From: Oryzias latipes
Taxonomy: Eukaryota > Chordata > Actinopteri > Beloniformes > Adrianichthyidae
Assembly (NCBI RefSeq): GCF_002234675.1
Contig: NC_019868.2
Coordinates: 7,128,082-7,192,081 of the forward strand
Direction of reading: 5' to 3'
Length of the DNA: 64,000 nucleotides
Positions 13,101 to 34,858 of this stretch are shown piece after piece. Each line of letters starts with the position of its first letter. The stretch's first letter is position 1. The notes below the pieces were generated by a model, which saw only the letters and a program-made list of their open reading frames with translations, had not been told where the DNA came from and made no database searches. Made by a program: the position numbers and the translations under genes.

Positions 13101-13260
13101 ACCACAAAGAAAAGTTTCCGTGTGTCGGTGTGTGGCTCTAAACTTTGAAACGGGTTAAGTAATGAGCTCAAATAATGTTCAAATATCCAAATATTCAAGA
13201 AAAAGTGTAAAGAAACTCTAATTTCACAATATGAAGATAAGAGGAGTTAAGAATAAACAG
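10171..13260 (+). pseudogene. Non-LTR retrotransposon (L2/CR1-like) relic: endonuclease and RT
   Basis: Pieces of an AP endonuclease domain (ICGDFNINL near 10236-10262, then a DITDHLTVL-like motif near 11083-11110) precede a reverse transcriptase. The RT covers about 11708-12690 in three overlapping frames and contains AKVIPIY, YKPVSLLPQF, YGFRENRST, GVPQGSILGP and the catalytic FADD box near 12468-12482. C-terminal coding similarity continues to about 13250. Frameshifts near 12200 and 12400 make it inactive. A MITE (10441-10645) and about 400 bases of unrelated DNA (10650-11040) interrupt the endonuclease part. The clade name is my judgement from motif style; other jockey-superfamily clades are possible. 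Confidence 0.85.
10441..10645. mobile_element. TTAA-type piggyBac-like MITE, copy B (inverted)
   Basis: A 205-bp copy of the MITE in the opposite orientation to 34344-34549. It starts CCCTTGTGCTATC and ends GATAGCACAAGGG. Flanks are TGTAT on the left and CTAA on the right, so the TTAA duplication has decayed. It sits inside the LINE relic. Confidence 0.85.
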
Positions 13261-13519
13261 GTGTTTGAATAATTCCAAATATATGTGTAAACGTGAATGT
13301 GGTGAAATAATCAAAGCTCTTTTAATTACAACTAAAAGTGTAATATACAATAATGATTACTAAAATGTTGAAATTACAATCAATAAGCTTTTGATTTTCT
13401 TTACTTGATCTGCAATGTGTAGCAATAATTACTGGTTTATTGTGATAATGTGTTCTAATAATAATCAATGATTATTACATAATGGTTACTGTTACTGTTT
13501 ACTGAAATAATGAATGAAA

Positions 13520-13863
13520 TCATGGCTGGGTGATAGGGAGTGGTTCGACTCTTTGTAACCGTGCACAAGTCACAAAGCTGTTTGAATAGTTCCGACTCAA
13601 AATTGGGTCCCTGGTTAGAAAAAAAACAAGACAGGTAACCAAATGTGTGGATGATGTTAGTCGAAATAGCATGAACTTTTGTTTTGACGGTCTGATCCTT
13701 CGTGGGGACAGCCCACGCGTAACGTGTGAACATGCCAGTCATTACGTGAATGTTCTGGTAAGAATCATTAGGTCTACTTAACGAGCGAAGGTCAAGGGCA
13801 ACGACTTCTAGGGGGTAAGTAACACTGATTGATTCTAAAGAGGCTTTGGGTTCTGACTTATCT
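13520..13863 (-). pseudogene. Ty3/gypsy integrase core fragment
   Basis: Minus-strand reading from 13863 towards 13520 gives the start of a retroelement integrase core: a VALD motif holding the first catalytic Asp, then FTRYAWAVPTKDQT, a GPNFESELFKQLCDL block and TTPYHPA. The usual SDQG motif reads SNQG, so the second catalytic Asp is replaced by Asn and the copy would be dead even if full length. The frame ends after TTPYHPA, where the later block (9766-13519) intervenes. Confidence 0.85.
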
Positions 13864-13867
13864 TTAA

Positions 13868-14774
13868 CCCTTGTGCTATCTAAGATGACCCTACCCTTAA
13901 GGCCCGTTCACACCGGGACGAATTTCGCCGGTGATATTCGCCGACGTTTAACGCCTCGTGACTAAACAAAGGGCACCAATGAGAGTGTGCACACCGACGC
14001 GAAAAAACGCCACGCGTCAAAGCGTCAAAAAAAAAAAAAACGCCTCAGGTTCGTTTTTTTTTTTTGACGCCTCGCGTCGAAATCTATTCGACCAATGAGA
14101 ATGGCGCTTTTGCACACGTGTCTGGAGCTTCTGAAGTTACAGTAAAACACAACTTGGGGGCGCTCAAACACAAAACTGCCTTGCTGAGGACACATACCAG
14201 CGAAGAAGATAGACGCCGAGTAGCGTCCACACTACCGCGAAGAAATAATGACGGACATTCTAAAATATCCCCGAACCAAGACCCAGCTGGAGCTACTGAT
14301 GCTTGAAATATTCATGTTTTCTGTGTATTATTCTGACAAGCGCGTAAATACTTGCCCTCTTCTTCTGAGTGAAAAGCGACTTTAAGAAGCGTAAAGTTGC
14401 GCAGCGCCACCTTGTGTACAGGAGTATTTCTGTTTACATTAAGCGCCATCTAATGTCAGGGAATGAATTTGCATTTTCGCTCGGTTCATCGTCAGCGAAA
14501 ATCGCCTGGGTGTGAACACAAAAAACGTGGCGAAAAAACGTGGCGAAAAACGCTGGCGAATAACGCCTGGCGAATATTCGTCCCGGTGTGTATGGGCCTT
14601 TACATTGACGTGTTCTCCCTACCATGACAAAGGTGGATAAAGGTGGAAGATTTCATGTAATCCATGGACACCAGTGAAGATCACAAATCATTGAAGAAAA
14701 AAGGTTCAGTGCACTGTCTAGTGGGTCTAGATGACCCAACTCCCAACGTTAAAGTGCCTAGGATAGCACAAGGG
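13868..14774. mobile_element. TTAA-type piggyBac-like MITE, copy E, split by a Harbinger-like MITE
   Basis: The left end CCCTTGTGCTATC follows TTAA (13864-13867). The right end GATAGCACAAGGG is followed by TTAC, one change from TTAA. The interior matches copy B but is split at 13900-14599 by another element. The MITE itself lies inside the gypsy integrase, between its zinc-binding region and its core. Confidence 0.9.
13900..14599. mobile_element. Harbinger-like MITE with TTA duplication
   Basis: A 700-bp element whose ends are inverted copies of AGGCCCrTwCACACCGGGACGAA-type sequence. Flanking TTA trinucleotides (13897-13899 and 14600-14602) form the target-site duplication. Copy B of the host MITE shows the uninterrupted site (CCCTTACATTGACG), which confirms the boundaries. 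A 3-bp TTA duplication is the PIF/Harbinger signature. It encodes no transposase. Confidence 0.88.
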
Positions 14775-14778
14775 TTAC

Positions 14779-14885
14779 GGCTGCACACAACACACCCTGA
14801 CAAGAATCCCACACTTGTTTGTCCATGTCAACCCAGGAGAAGTGTCGTCTCAGAGTGGCCAGTGACCTTCCAGCCCCTAAATCAG
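14779..14885 (-). pseudogene. Ty3/gypsy integrase zinc-binding region fragment
   Basis: On the minus strand this encodes a segment like LRRHFSWVDMDKQVWDSC followed by a second Cys, resembling the HHCC region of a gypsy integrase. It is contiguous with the core fragment at 13520-13863 once the MITE at 13868-14774 is taken out. Confidence 0.65.
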
Positions 14886-15365
14886 CAGTTAGAAAAAGTA
14901 TAAAAATATATACATTCCTTTAAAAACATAGTTTATAAAAATTGACGTTTAAGACGTATTCTTAGAAGAAGGTACGGTAATTTAAAAAAATGTTCCTCTC
15001 AGCTTGTCCTGAATGAAGCTTCTCTGTTTGTCATAAAAGTCATAAACCTTACATTCCTAAGTAGTTTGTAATGATTCCTGCAAGGATAAGAAATTTCTTT
15101 GAAAACCTTTTAGGTAAATTCCTGTTTCCCTAAATCCTTGATTGGGGTCATTCTGTGTTTTGGGAAGTAACAGACCTTTTGAGGGCTTGAGGTCACATTG
15201 GAACCTTTAACATCCAAAGTAAATTCAGATCCACAGATGTTCTGGGTTCTGGGTTCTGGCAGGGGAATCTCTGAGTTCTGGAACACGTCTTACTTTAGTA
15301 GACTCATATTTTATCCTATCACAGTTTGAGAAATTGAACATTTAATTACAGCGTGCTACAGTATC

Positions 15366-15834
15366 AACTGATGCAATTCAATTCAATTTTATTTGTATAG
15401 CCCAAAATCACAACAACAGTCGTCTCAATGGGCTTCGAAGTAAAACATGAACTCAAAAGGATCATGAACACAAAGAGTTCAATAAGAAAATACTAAAATG
15501 AACTAACAAACTGACTAAGCCATACTGGCATCCCTGCCCTTAGACCCCCCTTCATGGTAAGGAAAAACTCCTAAAAATAACGGATTCCGGAAAAAACGAA
15601 GAAACCTCAGGGGTGCCCACATGAAGGAGGGATCCTCCCCCAGGACGGACAGGCGATTTACCAGAACTCTTAGAGAAGAATTAACTTATCTAACGCTACA
15701 ACTACATATATAAAGTCCAGCAGACAAGCTTCATCCAGCCATGGTTGGGGGGACAGTCAGCCTGAGAGCCTGAGACAGGAACCACAGCCAGGTGTAGGAG
15801 CAGGAGCAGAGACGAGGTACACGGCCAGGTTTTT
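15366..15834. repeat. Dispersed teleost repeat (TTTATTTGTATAGC type)
   Basis: Begins with TTCAATTCAATTTTATTTGT and a TAGCCCAAAATCACAACAAC segment, a head I recognise as a very common fish interspersed repeat. It continues with a segment around TGGTAAGGAAAAACTCC and GGGATCCTCCCCCAGGACGG. No coding frame is seen. I cannot assign a superfamily from sequence alone. Confidence 0.7.
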
Positions 15835-16140
15835 CCAAGTCCCACTCCGATCATCTTTTGATCTATTGTAAAAGCGTTTCTAATGGTCTTTTAAATAAGA
15901 CAATGCTGTTGTAGCCAAAATGAGAAAAAAAAAGTCTATTTCCAAAACAAAGTTTTGCCGAGCAGCAGTAGTTCTTCAGAAATTCTCTTCTGAGTTGTGG
16001 ACAGGACCGTTGGCGCGGAGCAACCCCATCCCTCTTCCTGCCACTGATAGTTTTTGGATCGGGTTATTGTGGCCCTCCCAGCATATTTTCATATTACAAA
16101 TAAAATCTTTTTTGACATTTTTTTTTATTTGCTGCTGATT
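15835..16140 (+). repeat. Dispersed repeat family R1, copy
   Basis: Starts with CCCACTCCGATCATCTTTTG and shares successive blocks (TGATCTATTGTAAAAGCGTT, a TGGTCTTTTAA block, a GCAGTAGTTC block) with copies at 4035-4255, 27590-27960, 45505-45885 and 55052-55610. Non-coding. Confidence 0.75.
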
Positions 16141-16243
16141 CACAATTATTTGAAGCCCCCCACCGATCCACCCCTCCGAGGAACAGTTATGTTTTTTCAG
16201 TTTTTGACAAGTACATTTTTCTAATGAAAGAGGACAAATTTAT

Positions 16244-16448
16244 CCCTTGTGCTATCCTAGGCACTTTAACAATGGGAGTTGGGTCATCTAGACCCACTAC
16301 ACAGTGCTCTGAACCTGTTTTCTTCAAAGATTTGTGATCCTCACTGGTGTCCATGGATTACATGAAATCTTTCCACCTTTATCCACCTTTGTCATGGTAG
16401 GGAGAACACGTCAATGAAAGGGAGGGGTCATCTAAGATAGCACAAGGG
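16244..16448. mobile_element. TTAA-type piggyBac-like MITE, copy C
   Basis: A 205-bp copy in the same orientation as 34344-34549, starting CCCTTGTGCTATC and ending GATAGCACAAGGG. The right flank is TTAA (16449-16452); the left flank is TTAT (16240-16243), one base changed. Confidence 0.9.
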
Positions 16449-16517
16449 TTAAGAAAACGTCGATTCATTTTTGCATTTCTGAGTATTTCTCCTTTTATCC
16501 TGTTATCCTGGTTCAGT

Positions 16518-17107
16518 CCACTGACTGTATATGAACTGGACTGAGCAACCCCTCCCCCTTGGCATTCCAAATAGGAAATGCCGCTGGTCAAAAGAAGCCA
16601 AAATCCCATAAATTTCTAATGATAAATAAACAGCTGTTACTCAGTCATTCTCTTGGTCAGAATAACCATTCTTGATATACTAAGTTTTTTTAACATGTTC
16701 TTTTTCTAACACGTTCTTCATAATCCTAATTTTTTTCATTACATTTTTTTCTATAGTGAAAGTTATTTTGTTTATAAACTGGCCAATCAGACGCCTCAAC
16801 AGAAGTGTGTGGTCGCATGTCACATGTTTGATTGACAGATACTCCTTAGCCTGCATTCAAGTGGTAGGGGTCTGGCCTTCCAACAAGCTCACTACCGATT
16901 AATTAAGAGTGGTTGCCATAGAAACATTTACTCAGACCGACATGAACCAATCAATGCTAACTGACATCATCTGGCTCCAAGATATTACCATTTGTATTGC
17001 AACAAAATGGGGACTGAATTGACTTGATTTATTGGGAACAGAAATTAGAACATTTTGTTTGAGTGACGTCACACTCCCTTACTCCAGTTCTCTTCTACAG
17101 TCAATGG
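16518..17107. mobile_element. MITE with CCAyTGACTGTA terminal inverted repeats
   Basis: The left end CCACTGACTGTATATGAACT is mirrored by the right end, whose reverse complement starts CCATTGACTGTAGAAGAG. Related copies occur at about 58770-58965 and at the right edge of the window (about 63960-64000). No transposase is encoded. The target duplication is not clear. Confidence 0.65.
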
Positions 17108-17479
17108 TTTGGTCATTACTTGGTTGACTATATTTACACCTCTGTGTTTCAAGTGGTTTGACAATCCATATTTCATTTTTTTTGTGTTTTTGTTAATTTT
17201 TGGTTAACAGTCTGAGTTGTTTCTCTTTTTTTAGTAATTATGTTGACCTATTTTACAGGTGTATGGTTGAAGTTCAGTTGTGATTCTTTTTTTATTTTTT
17301 AGGGTCAAATAAAACCATCTTCTAGTAAAACTTCATGTGTCCTGCTGAAGTTCAAATCTTCTATGAAATTCTCCTGGTAATTTAGAACATTTGCTTGTTT
17401 TGTGATATATTTTAGGGTGAAAAGTAAAAAATCCCCCCAAAAAAACAAAACAAAAAAAAAGATACAATTTTCTTTGGGA

Positions 17480-19409
17480 AATATTTATTCTCCATCAGCC
17501 GCAGGCGGTTGCCATGTTAAATGTCGCACTTTCTTGTGAGTTCATTCTGTAGCTTCCTAATGAAGACAAAAACAAACACAATCTACTTGTCACGAATCTT
17601 TTAATATGAACTTCATCTGTACATGACTCAATTCTAAAAAGCATTAGACGATTTGATTTCTATTTACACAAGAAAAACATGAGAATCCAAGTTCAACGTT
17701 CCATGTTTTTTAATAGAAAAAAGTCGTTACATAAGTGTTATTATAAAAGCATTGAGCACAACATTAATAAACACGAAGAATGTAATAAAAACAACACTTC
17801 TGTCTCGCACAAATGAGGAAAATCTTAAAAGTCCGGGAAACATGTCCAGTAAGAACATTCAACGAAAAAAATCCACAACAGGGACTGCACAGCATGAGTG
17901 TGGCTGTAAATGCTGTCAGTCCCCACCAGGTCTTTATCTTGTTAGATTTGTCGCCATAATCACAATAAACTCTGAAATGTGGCAAAATATATATATATAT
18001 TTATATGTATTATTTATGTTTACACTGTTTTGTCAAAAAAAATGGGCAAACAAAATGTAGAAATTGAAATGTCTAGCACCTTAAACATAGCTTTATATTA
18101 AGGACATGAAGGTGTCCCAATGCTGCCTGAATATAAATCAGATTATGGTTGTCATATTGACGACACGTTTAAAAAAAAAAAAAAGAAAAGAAAGTTGGAG
18201 CGCTTAAAAATGTCCACAGCTAGTGTCTTTACAGCAGGTAACACAAACAAGACAGCAGCTTCCTGACTGTTGCAGCAGTTCACCCATTTGATGATCTTCT
18301 GATGACTAATATAGCCACAACTATATATGAATCCAAGTCAATTGATAGCAATTATTTTACAACACACAGTTCGGAGGACAGGGAAGTTCAATACTTGAGA
18401 TGAAACTAAAAGAAATGTGTATGTTGTTGTGTAGTAACCATCAAGGATTTCCCTTTACCTAATATCTTTACAAGTGAAGGTTATAGTATTCTGTTTTTGT
18501 TCAACTCTGTTGCCTGCTCTGTCAGTATTCTCATGTTTTTTAATCATCTATAGGGAAAAAAAAGTTTTGACATTCAGATCAATATCCAGAAACTTCCAAT
18601 AGCCTGTGGTTCCAAAATGATCAGACAAGAGGAAAAAATGTGAAGTTTTGATCCATAACAGACAAAATTAACAGAAAACCAAAAAGAAATGTAACAAAAA
18701 CAAACACAGGAAGATTCATCTACAAAAGTACACTTTTGAGTGTCAATTAAAATTATTTCCATATCAGAATAAGGCTCTGTGTGTTTGATGTTTTTCCCGA
18801 ATCCAACACATTTTGCAGCACTTAAAATCTGCTTTGGGCCGGTCTAAGATCCTCTATGGGGGTCTATGAACATCAGCAACAGACCAAAATGATGACAAAC
18901 TGTCCCAACACACAGACCCATGATTATGAACACAGGTAAACAGTGTTTTCTTTCCACTTTGCCCGCGATTGAGTTACTTAAATAATACTTAAACACAGCT
19001 GTCCTGCCTAATATTTCCTGTGAAATGGGACGTAGAAATAAGTCATAACATCAACCATTAAACACTCATTGAAACTGTGGTTTTTTCAGTCTGCTGCATG
19101 GAAAGGTAAACCTTTAGAGAATTTTCAGTTTAGAAACATTTGTTTTAAATAAAAAACATGCATCGGTACATCAGACAAGTTGACAAATTTTTCAAACACT
19201 ATTATACATCTGTGTGTTCAGTCCAAGGCCTGGAATCAAAGCCTGCATTGCACTTGAATATTACATATGGTACAACATCGGTTGTGGTTTTTATGATCTC
19301 TATAGGAAAATAACAGCCTTCATATTGAGTAGATAACACCACCATCGTTAAAACCGACTTTTTTTTCTTCTGGTAATTGCAGATTTACATCCACACGTGG
19401 ACAATACAT
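17480..19409 (-). other. Probable 3'UTR of the ZNF518B-like gene
   Basis: This follows the stop codon of the zinc-finger gene. No exon is recognised here. A minus-strand AATAAA (TTTATT on the plus strand near 17482) could end the transcript. AT-rich, with short poly(A) and (TA)n runs. Confidence 0.4.
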
Positions 19410-21860
19410 TCACTGAAAACCGCCGACGGTGCATCCCATCACCTCGTATTTTTCTCCCATCACTTTGCTCAGTCTCATCTTCAAGATTTGGCACTTTGGG
19501 ACGGCCTCAGAGGTGTCTGCGACAGAGTCCACCTTCATTCCCTTTGCAGAGGAGCGGGGTTTCGGATGGTTCAGGACCACCACCGGCTGGTTGGGACCCG
19601 GTCTTTTCACCGGCTGGTCCTTCTTCAGTGGCATTGGATAAATAACGGTACAGTCAGTGAGGCTACCTCCAGGTACCCGAGGCTTACATCCGGATATTCC
19701 AAGTTTGGGTCCTTTTTTGTTTTTTTTCCACACGCCCACCTGAACTCGCTTTAAAGAGATAGTCAAAAACTTGGAGGAGATAACATCCTGACTTGTGCCC
19801 GTTTGTGGCGGTCTGTTTTCTGCGGCCACCGGTGCCTCCGTGTTAGAGGAACATCTAGATTCTTTGCACTCTGGTGATTCTGAAGCCAAAGCATGGTTGT
19901 TTTTAGCCTTTCCTGCTGCTTCAATCACACTTCCTTCCTCTTTAATGGGAGTGTCTTTATGGACCACAACAGGTGGATGCTGAAAGCTCTTATCCTGCTC
20001 TTCCTCTTTAACAGACTCACTCTTTTTCTCCATCGGTAACACTTTGCAGGTGGAGGGTGTAAGTTTAATAACGTTGTTAACGCGCTGCTCTGATGAGGCA
20101 GCCATACACGTTTGCTCTGTGTCATTTATTGTTGCGCCGTGGTCTTGAGTTGGACTGCAGGAAACATGGTTTTTATCCATCACTATTCCTCGCAGAGCCA
20201 TGACCAGTGGCTGCATTAAACCTTGGCCTTCCTGCGGCTGCTCGCTTAACGAAAACACAGAAGAAATTACTGGAAAATTCTGTGTTTGTGACATGTATCC
20301 TCCTGCCATCTCTTTGGATTTAGCCTCCTGGATCCAAGATGACATATTTCTATTTGTTTGATTAGTAGAACTTGATGTTTGTATTGACGGTCTGATGCTT
20401 AGATTCCTTGAAGTCGGAAAGGTTTTTTTGGCAACGCTTTCTTTGCCGACTAAAACTGAAGGAGGTCTTGTTTGTGGAGCTGTAACGAGAGGAAGACTGG
20501 AGGGTTTAGAAACTGGCCTGTTTTGCTGGTTCAAGCTTCCCACCTCTTTACCCGGCTTGCTCTTCAGGTGAATCTGCCCTGGTTCCACCTTCACAGCAGC
20601 GGATGGGTCCCGGATATTGTCAGATGGCCTCCTGGTTGCGATACTCTTGGGATGCTCTAAAAGGGAAGTCTTTCTGTCCTCCACCACCCTCGGAAGTACA
20701 CCATTTCCCAAGCTGCCTGCGTGTGTTGTTGTGGTACTCGGCCTGCTGACCACCTTGCTGCAGATGACAGCAGGAGGGCCGGTGTTATGGTTCACAGGAG
20801 CTGATTTGATTGGTCTGTACCCACTGTTTCCTTCCCTGACAGGATTGAGGAGGCTTTTGGAGACCTTGTTTGGGATGACAGCCTCCAGATTTATTATTTC
20901 TGGCGATGTTCTTTTCAATCCACTTGTCTCTTTGCTGACTGGAATCGAAGGTTTTTTGGGAGCGCTGGCTGGGATGACGGCGGGACGCTCCACGTTGATT
21001 TCACACGGTTTCCTGTTGACTGTGCACATGCCCATGCTCACGGACCGCGATGTATTTGGACAGTGCAGCGTAGACGATGGTGGTTTCTCTGGTAAAATAT
21101 TATGTGAAGCTGCAGTTCTTGTTTCTTTTATCACAGACTCATTCTCTTGTTTAGAGATGAGCCTCAGCTTTAGCTCCTTCGTCCCGTTGACCGTCTTCAC
21201 CTCCATGAGTTCAACCAGGCAGCCTGCAGGTATCGACACTTCCTCGGGCAGAGAGACCGTTAGAGCCCTATTGTGCTGAATGAGACCCTGCAAGGCCGAC
21301 ATGTGTTCGATGTTGCCGTTATTTGACACATTAGAGTTAAGTGTTTTCCCTCTTTGTTCATCCTTTCCCAGTCTGACAGCGGGCGCGATTGGGGTGGGTA
21401 CTGTCACATGGACAACGGGGGGAAGCAGTGACCGATCAGCAGTTGATGCACTTGTTAAGGCACTGGGGACAGAAACCAGGGGACTTTTTGTCACACCGGG
21501 CTTAGCAGGTCCTTGGTTAATGTTTTTAGTGTGTAAACGTTCAATGTGCTTCACGAGGCATCGCTTTCTCATGTATCCCTGTCCGCAGTGCGGACATTTC
21601 AGCGGGAACTTTGAAGTATGCTGCTGCAGGTGTTCGCTGAGCTCTGCCTCGCTGCCGTACACGTGGTTGCAAATGAAACAGTAAAACCTCGTCTCTGCGT
21701 GCTCCATCATGTGCTTCTTATACACTGCGGCGTCCGTCGAGGCAAAGCCACACTTCTCACAGTATTTCACGCTTGAAGTGCTCAGTAGCCGGTCCAACGT
21801 AAAGTTAGGATGCCCGCCATTCAAAGATGACTGCATGCTTTGATAGCTGACAGGCTTCAT
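19410..21860 (-). CDS. znf518b: ZNF518-family zinc-finger protein, ZNF518B-like
   Basis: One uninterrupted coding exon of 816 residues. Three C2H2 fingers sit near the N-terminus: C34/C37 to H50/H54, C61/C64 to H77/H81, and C89/C92 to H105/H110. A long, low-complexity Ser/Pro/Lys-rich region without further fingers follows, with KxE-type sites that could be sumoylated. Three N-terminal fingers and a long disordered tail are the ZNF518 pattern; as I recall it, human ZNF518B is longer, about 1,070 aa. The product is expected to be a nuclear chromatin or transcription regulator. The ATG is preceded by a splice acceptor about 26 bases upstream (minus-strand TTTTGTAG near 21887), so a non-coding first exon is likely. 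The B rather than A assignment rests on the CLNK neighbour. Large open frames on the plus strand here are shadows. Confidence 0.83.
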   Translation of the reverse strand: MKPVSYQSMQSSLNGGHPNFTLDRLLSTSSVKYCEKCGFASTDAAVYKKHMMEHAETRFYCFICNHVYGSEAELSEHLQQHTSKFPLKCPHCGQGYMRKRCLVKHIERLHTKNINQGPAKPGVTKSPLVSVPSALTSASTADRSLLPPVVHVTVPTPIAPAVRLGKDEQRGKTLNSNVSNNGNIEHMSALQGLIQHNRALTVSLPEEVSIPAGCLVELMEVKTVNGTKELKLRLISKQENESVIKETRTAASHNILPEKPPSSTLHCPNTSRSVSMGMCTVNRKPCEINVERPAVIPASAPKKPSIPVSKETSGLKRTSPEIINLEAVIPNKVSKSLLNPVREGNSGYRPIKSAPVNHNTGPPAVICSKVVSRPSTTTTHAGSLGNGVLPRVVEDRKTSLLEHPKSIATRRPSDNIRDPSAAVKVEPGQIHLKSKPGKEVGSLNQQNRPVSKPSSLPLVTAPQTRPPSVLVGKESVAKKTFPTSRNLSIRPSIQTSSSTNQTNRNMSSWIQEAKSKEMAGGYMSQTQNFPVISSVFSLSEQPQEGQGLMQPLVMALRGIVMDKNHVSCSPTQDHGATINDTEQTCMAASSEQRVNNVIKLTPSTCKVLPMEKKSESVKEEEQDKSFQHPPVVVHKDTPIKEEGSVIEAAGKAKNNHALASESPECKESRCSSNTEAPVAAENRPPQTGTSQDVISSKFLTISLKRVQVGVWKKNKKGPKLGISGCKPRVPGGSLTDCTVIYPMPLKKDQPVKRPGPNQPVVVLNHPKPRSSAKGMKVDSVADTSEAVPKCQILKMRLSKVMGEKYEVMGCTVGGFQ

Positions 21861-21886
21861 GGTGACTGCGAGATCACCTGGTTATC

Positions 21887-23324
21887 CTACAAAATAAACA
21901 TCCATCTTCAGTTAATTCCCAGGGTCGGTTCCTTAGGAGAGCTGTCTGACACGCAGTGGATGATCTGCGCGGCAGGTGTCCACCTGGGAAAGGCAGAGAG
22001 GACAGGAGTCAGCAAGGGTGAGTGAATCCTGCAGACCACAGAGCATCGAGAGGAGGCCCATTAAGCCCCTCCCCCTCGCTCAGATCATCAAGCTTTTTTC
22101 TCCCCCTTCCTACAGTGTATTTATTTTTTGTTTTTAAAAACGTAAATAATGGCCTATTTTTTTTTAAATAAATGCATTATTTAACAACTCCGTTACCTAA
22201 GTCGGCATCCTGAAGCTTCCTTCCCGAGCTGTCTCCCTCTGAACGGTTGGAAAAGGCCTTGAAATACCAAAGCAGGAGGATCTCGGAGACGACGCTCCGT
22301 TTTTCCAATGTTTGGGTTAACAAACGACTCCAATTTCCTACTTCCTACTAATTAAATGCGACGAAACGGAAGCTTTAGTTTGTTGAATATTCTCTGAACA
22401 GATAAATGCCCTTAATTCACCACATTTTCACGTGATAACGGCGCTTGTGAACGCAGCAAACCAAACCGCTCTAGGTTAGCTTGTCATTAGCCGACTGCTA
22501 GCGTCCGTGCAACGTTCCGGAAAACAAGCTGATATTTTTCGAAATAAAAGCATGGTCAAATAGATGGGCGTATAAACTGACAGGTGTTTTAAACAGTACT
22601 ATATATCACTGCCCTTACAGTTAGAACAACTTTAAATCCACAAAAGTACTGCCTTGTACTTTCAGCAATGTAAATCCACTGTGAATGCTTTTATTGTTAT
22701 TTTTCATTTAACTTTATTTATTAATTTATTTATTTTTACAAAATCCTTCTGTGTTCAGTATAATTTCACATTTAAAGGAAATCAATTAACGCTTTGCTTA
22801 AAAAAACGTGTGCGTGTATTTTTTCTGACGAATCCAAATCGCTTTGGAACCGGTCTTAATGTGAAGGGTTGAACCGGAAGCGGTAGTCTAGACATTTTTG
22901 TTTTGACGAATAAACATGGCGAACCGTTCGTTTGATTCTTAAAGAAACGCCACGCAAAGCTCGTATTCACCCAGCGTTGATGTACGTGAGTAGTCCTTCT
23001 TGCTACGAAAATAGCGAAATGCCCCGGACCAAAAATAAATAATTAAATAAATCATAATAATAAAAAATAATATAACGGACAACTTTCAGTGTTACACTGG
23101 TTTTCAAACAGACTCCCCCATTACAGTTTGTTTCGCTTCTAAGAGGCTCATTTGTACGTAGAGGCCATTGTAAACTGTGCGTTACAAAGCTAAAGCCACA
23201 GGAAGTGATTTCATGCTTTTATGTGGAGGGGGGTATAATTAAGCCTCGTCCCTCACGGACAGCGAGTGTTGTGTGACAGAGATCAACAAGGCTGACATTT
23301 TTAGGTGATATGTCATAGAACGTC
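21887..23324. promoter_or_regulatory. Head-to-head promoter region between znf518b and gsr
   Basis: The two genes diverge from this interval. It should contain the non-coding first exon of the zinc-finger gene, probably around 22200-22500, and the upstream gsr promoter just before 23325. No TATA box stands out. A purine-rich GGAAGTGA near 23200 could be an ETS-type site. The 22640-23050 portion is AT-rich. Confidence 0.45.
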
Positions 23325-33682
<10,358 letters not shown>

Positions 33683-34122
33683 AGCGAATACAATCTCCGC
33701 GCCTCCCCTGTTTCCTTCAGTCAGCAGCCAAGACAAACACAGCAGGAAAGAGTCACCTCACATAAGCTTGACCACTTGCTTTATGAAACTCATTGCACAC
33801 TTCCATTTCCTCTCATTTAAGTGACCTTTTTTGTATCAATTGTTTTTTCTACTTTATCTCTACGGACCAAGAGCAAAGTATGGTCCCCTTAGACTTTACT
33901 GTGGGTCTTGAGTCATGATTGTACACTCTGGATTCCATTTGAATGAGTGAAACGGAAGTGATGATTCACCAGCACTTGTTGGATTGCTTTGGGGGGGTCA
34001 GGTAACCTCTCTCCTTGTGTTTGTGTTTGACTTGTCAGTCATTTGTTAAATGATCTTATAAAACGGATGCTTTGAGGCACCAATTTATTACCAAAAAAAT
34101 AACATACATCGTTTTAAACTCT

Positions 34123-34128
34123 AATAAA
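34123..34128 (+). terminator. gsr poly(A) signal
   Basis: AATAAA about 440 bases after the gsr stop codon, followed by T-rich sequence. It is the only good signal in the interval. Confidence 0.75.
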
Positions 34129-34343
34129 GCTGCAACTTTTTTCCAAAGTGTTGGATTTTTTGTTCTTAATTTTGATATTCTGGGCTTAAATCTGTTTAGA
34201 AGTTCATAAATTGCGTTCTACGTGTTTTATATGGTTCAGAATCAAATAAGATGCCAACAAAAATTTCTAAATAGAAAAAATACATTTTATTAATTATTTT
34301 TACTTTCATATATACTATTGTGATTTCTAATGGAGTGTTTTAA

Positions 34344-34549
34344 CCCTTGTGCTATCCTAGGCACTTTAACATTGGGAGTTGGGTCATCTAGACCCACTAG
34401 ACAGTGCTCTGAACCTTTTTTCTTCAATGATTTGTGATCTTCACTGGTGTCTATGGATTACATGAAATCTTTCCACCTTTATCCACCTTTGTCATGGTAG
34501 GGAGAACACGTCAATGGAAGGGGGGGGGTCATCTAAGATAGCACAAGGG
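34344..34549. mobile_element. TTAA-flanked piggyBac-like MITE, copy D (best copy)
   Basis: A 206-bp element flanked by intact TTAA on both sides (34340-34343 and 34550-34553). The ends are CCCTTGTGCTATC and GATAGCACAAGGG. TTAA target duplications and CCC...GGG termini are the piggyBac signature. It lies 215 bases past the gsr poly(A) signal. The interior is non-coding. Confidence 0.93.
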
Positions 34550-34858
34550 TTAAAATGAGTTACTTCTGTCATCTTTAAGGTAATTTTGGAAACTCATCAG
34601 CTTTTAGAGAGCTTATCTTTTGTTTCCCACTGAAGTTCTACAGTAAATGTGTTTGCAGGAGATCATTCATATTTAGTTCTAAGGATGAAATGGATGAAAT
34701 GGAAAGTGGAACCAGGACAACAGATGGTTGGTCTTTCACCATCACCTCAAAGATGATCACAAAGTGCTTATTCTTGGACAAATGGGTAGGTAAGACTGAC
34801 TGGGGATTGGAGGTGCATCTTGGAGGAGATTAAAAGAAGTATAGGCGGAAACCAATGT

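Noticed and set aside
20617-21279. 220-codon open frame on the plus strand
   Set aside because: It is antisense to the zinc-finger coding exon; no domain is visible and the other frames there are similarly open because of base composition.
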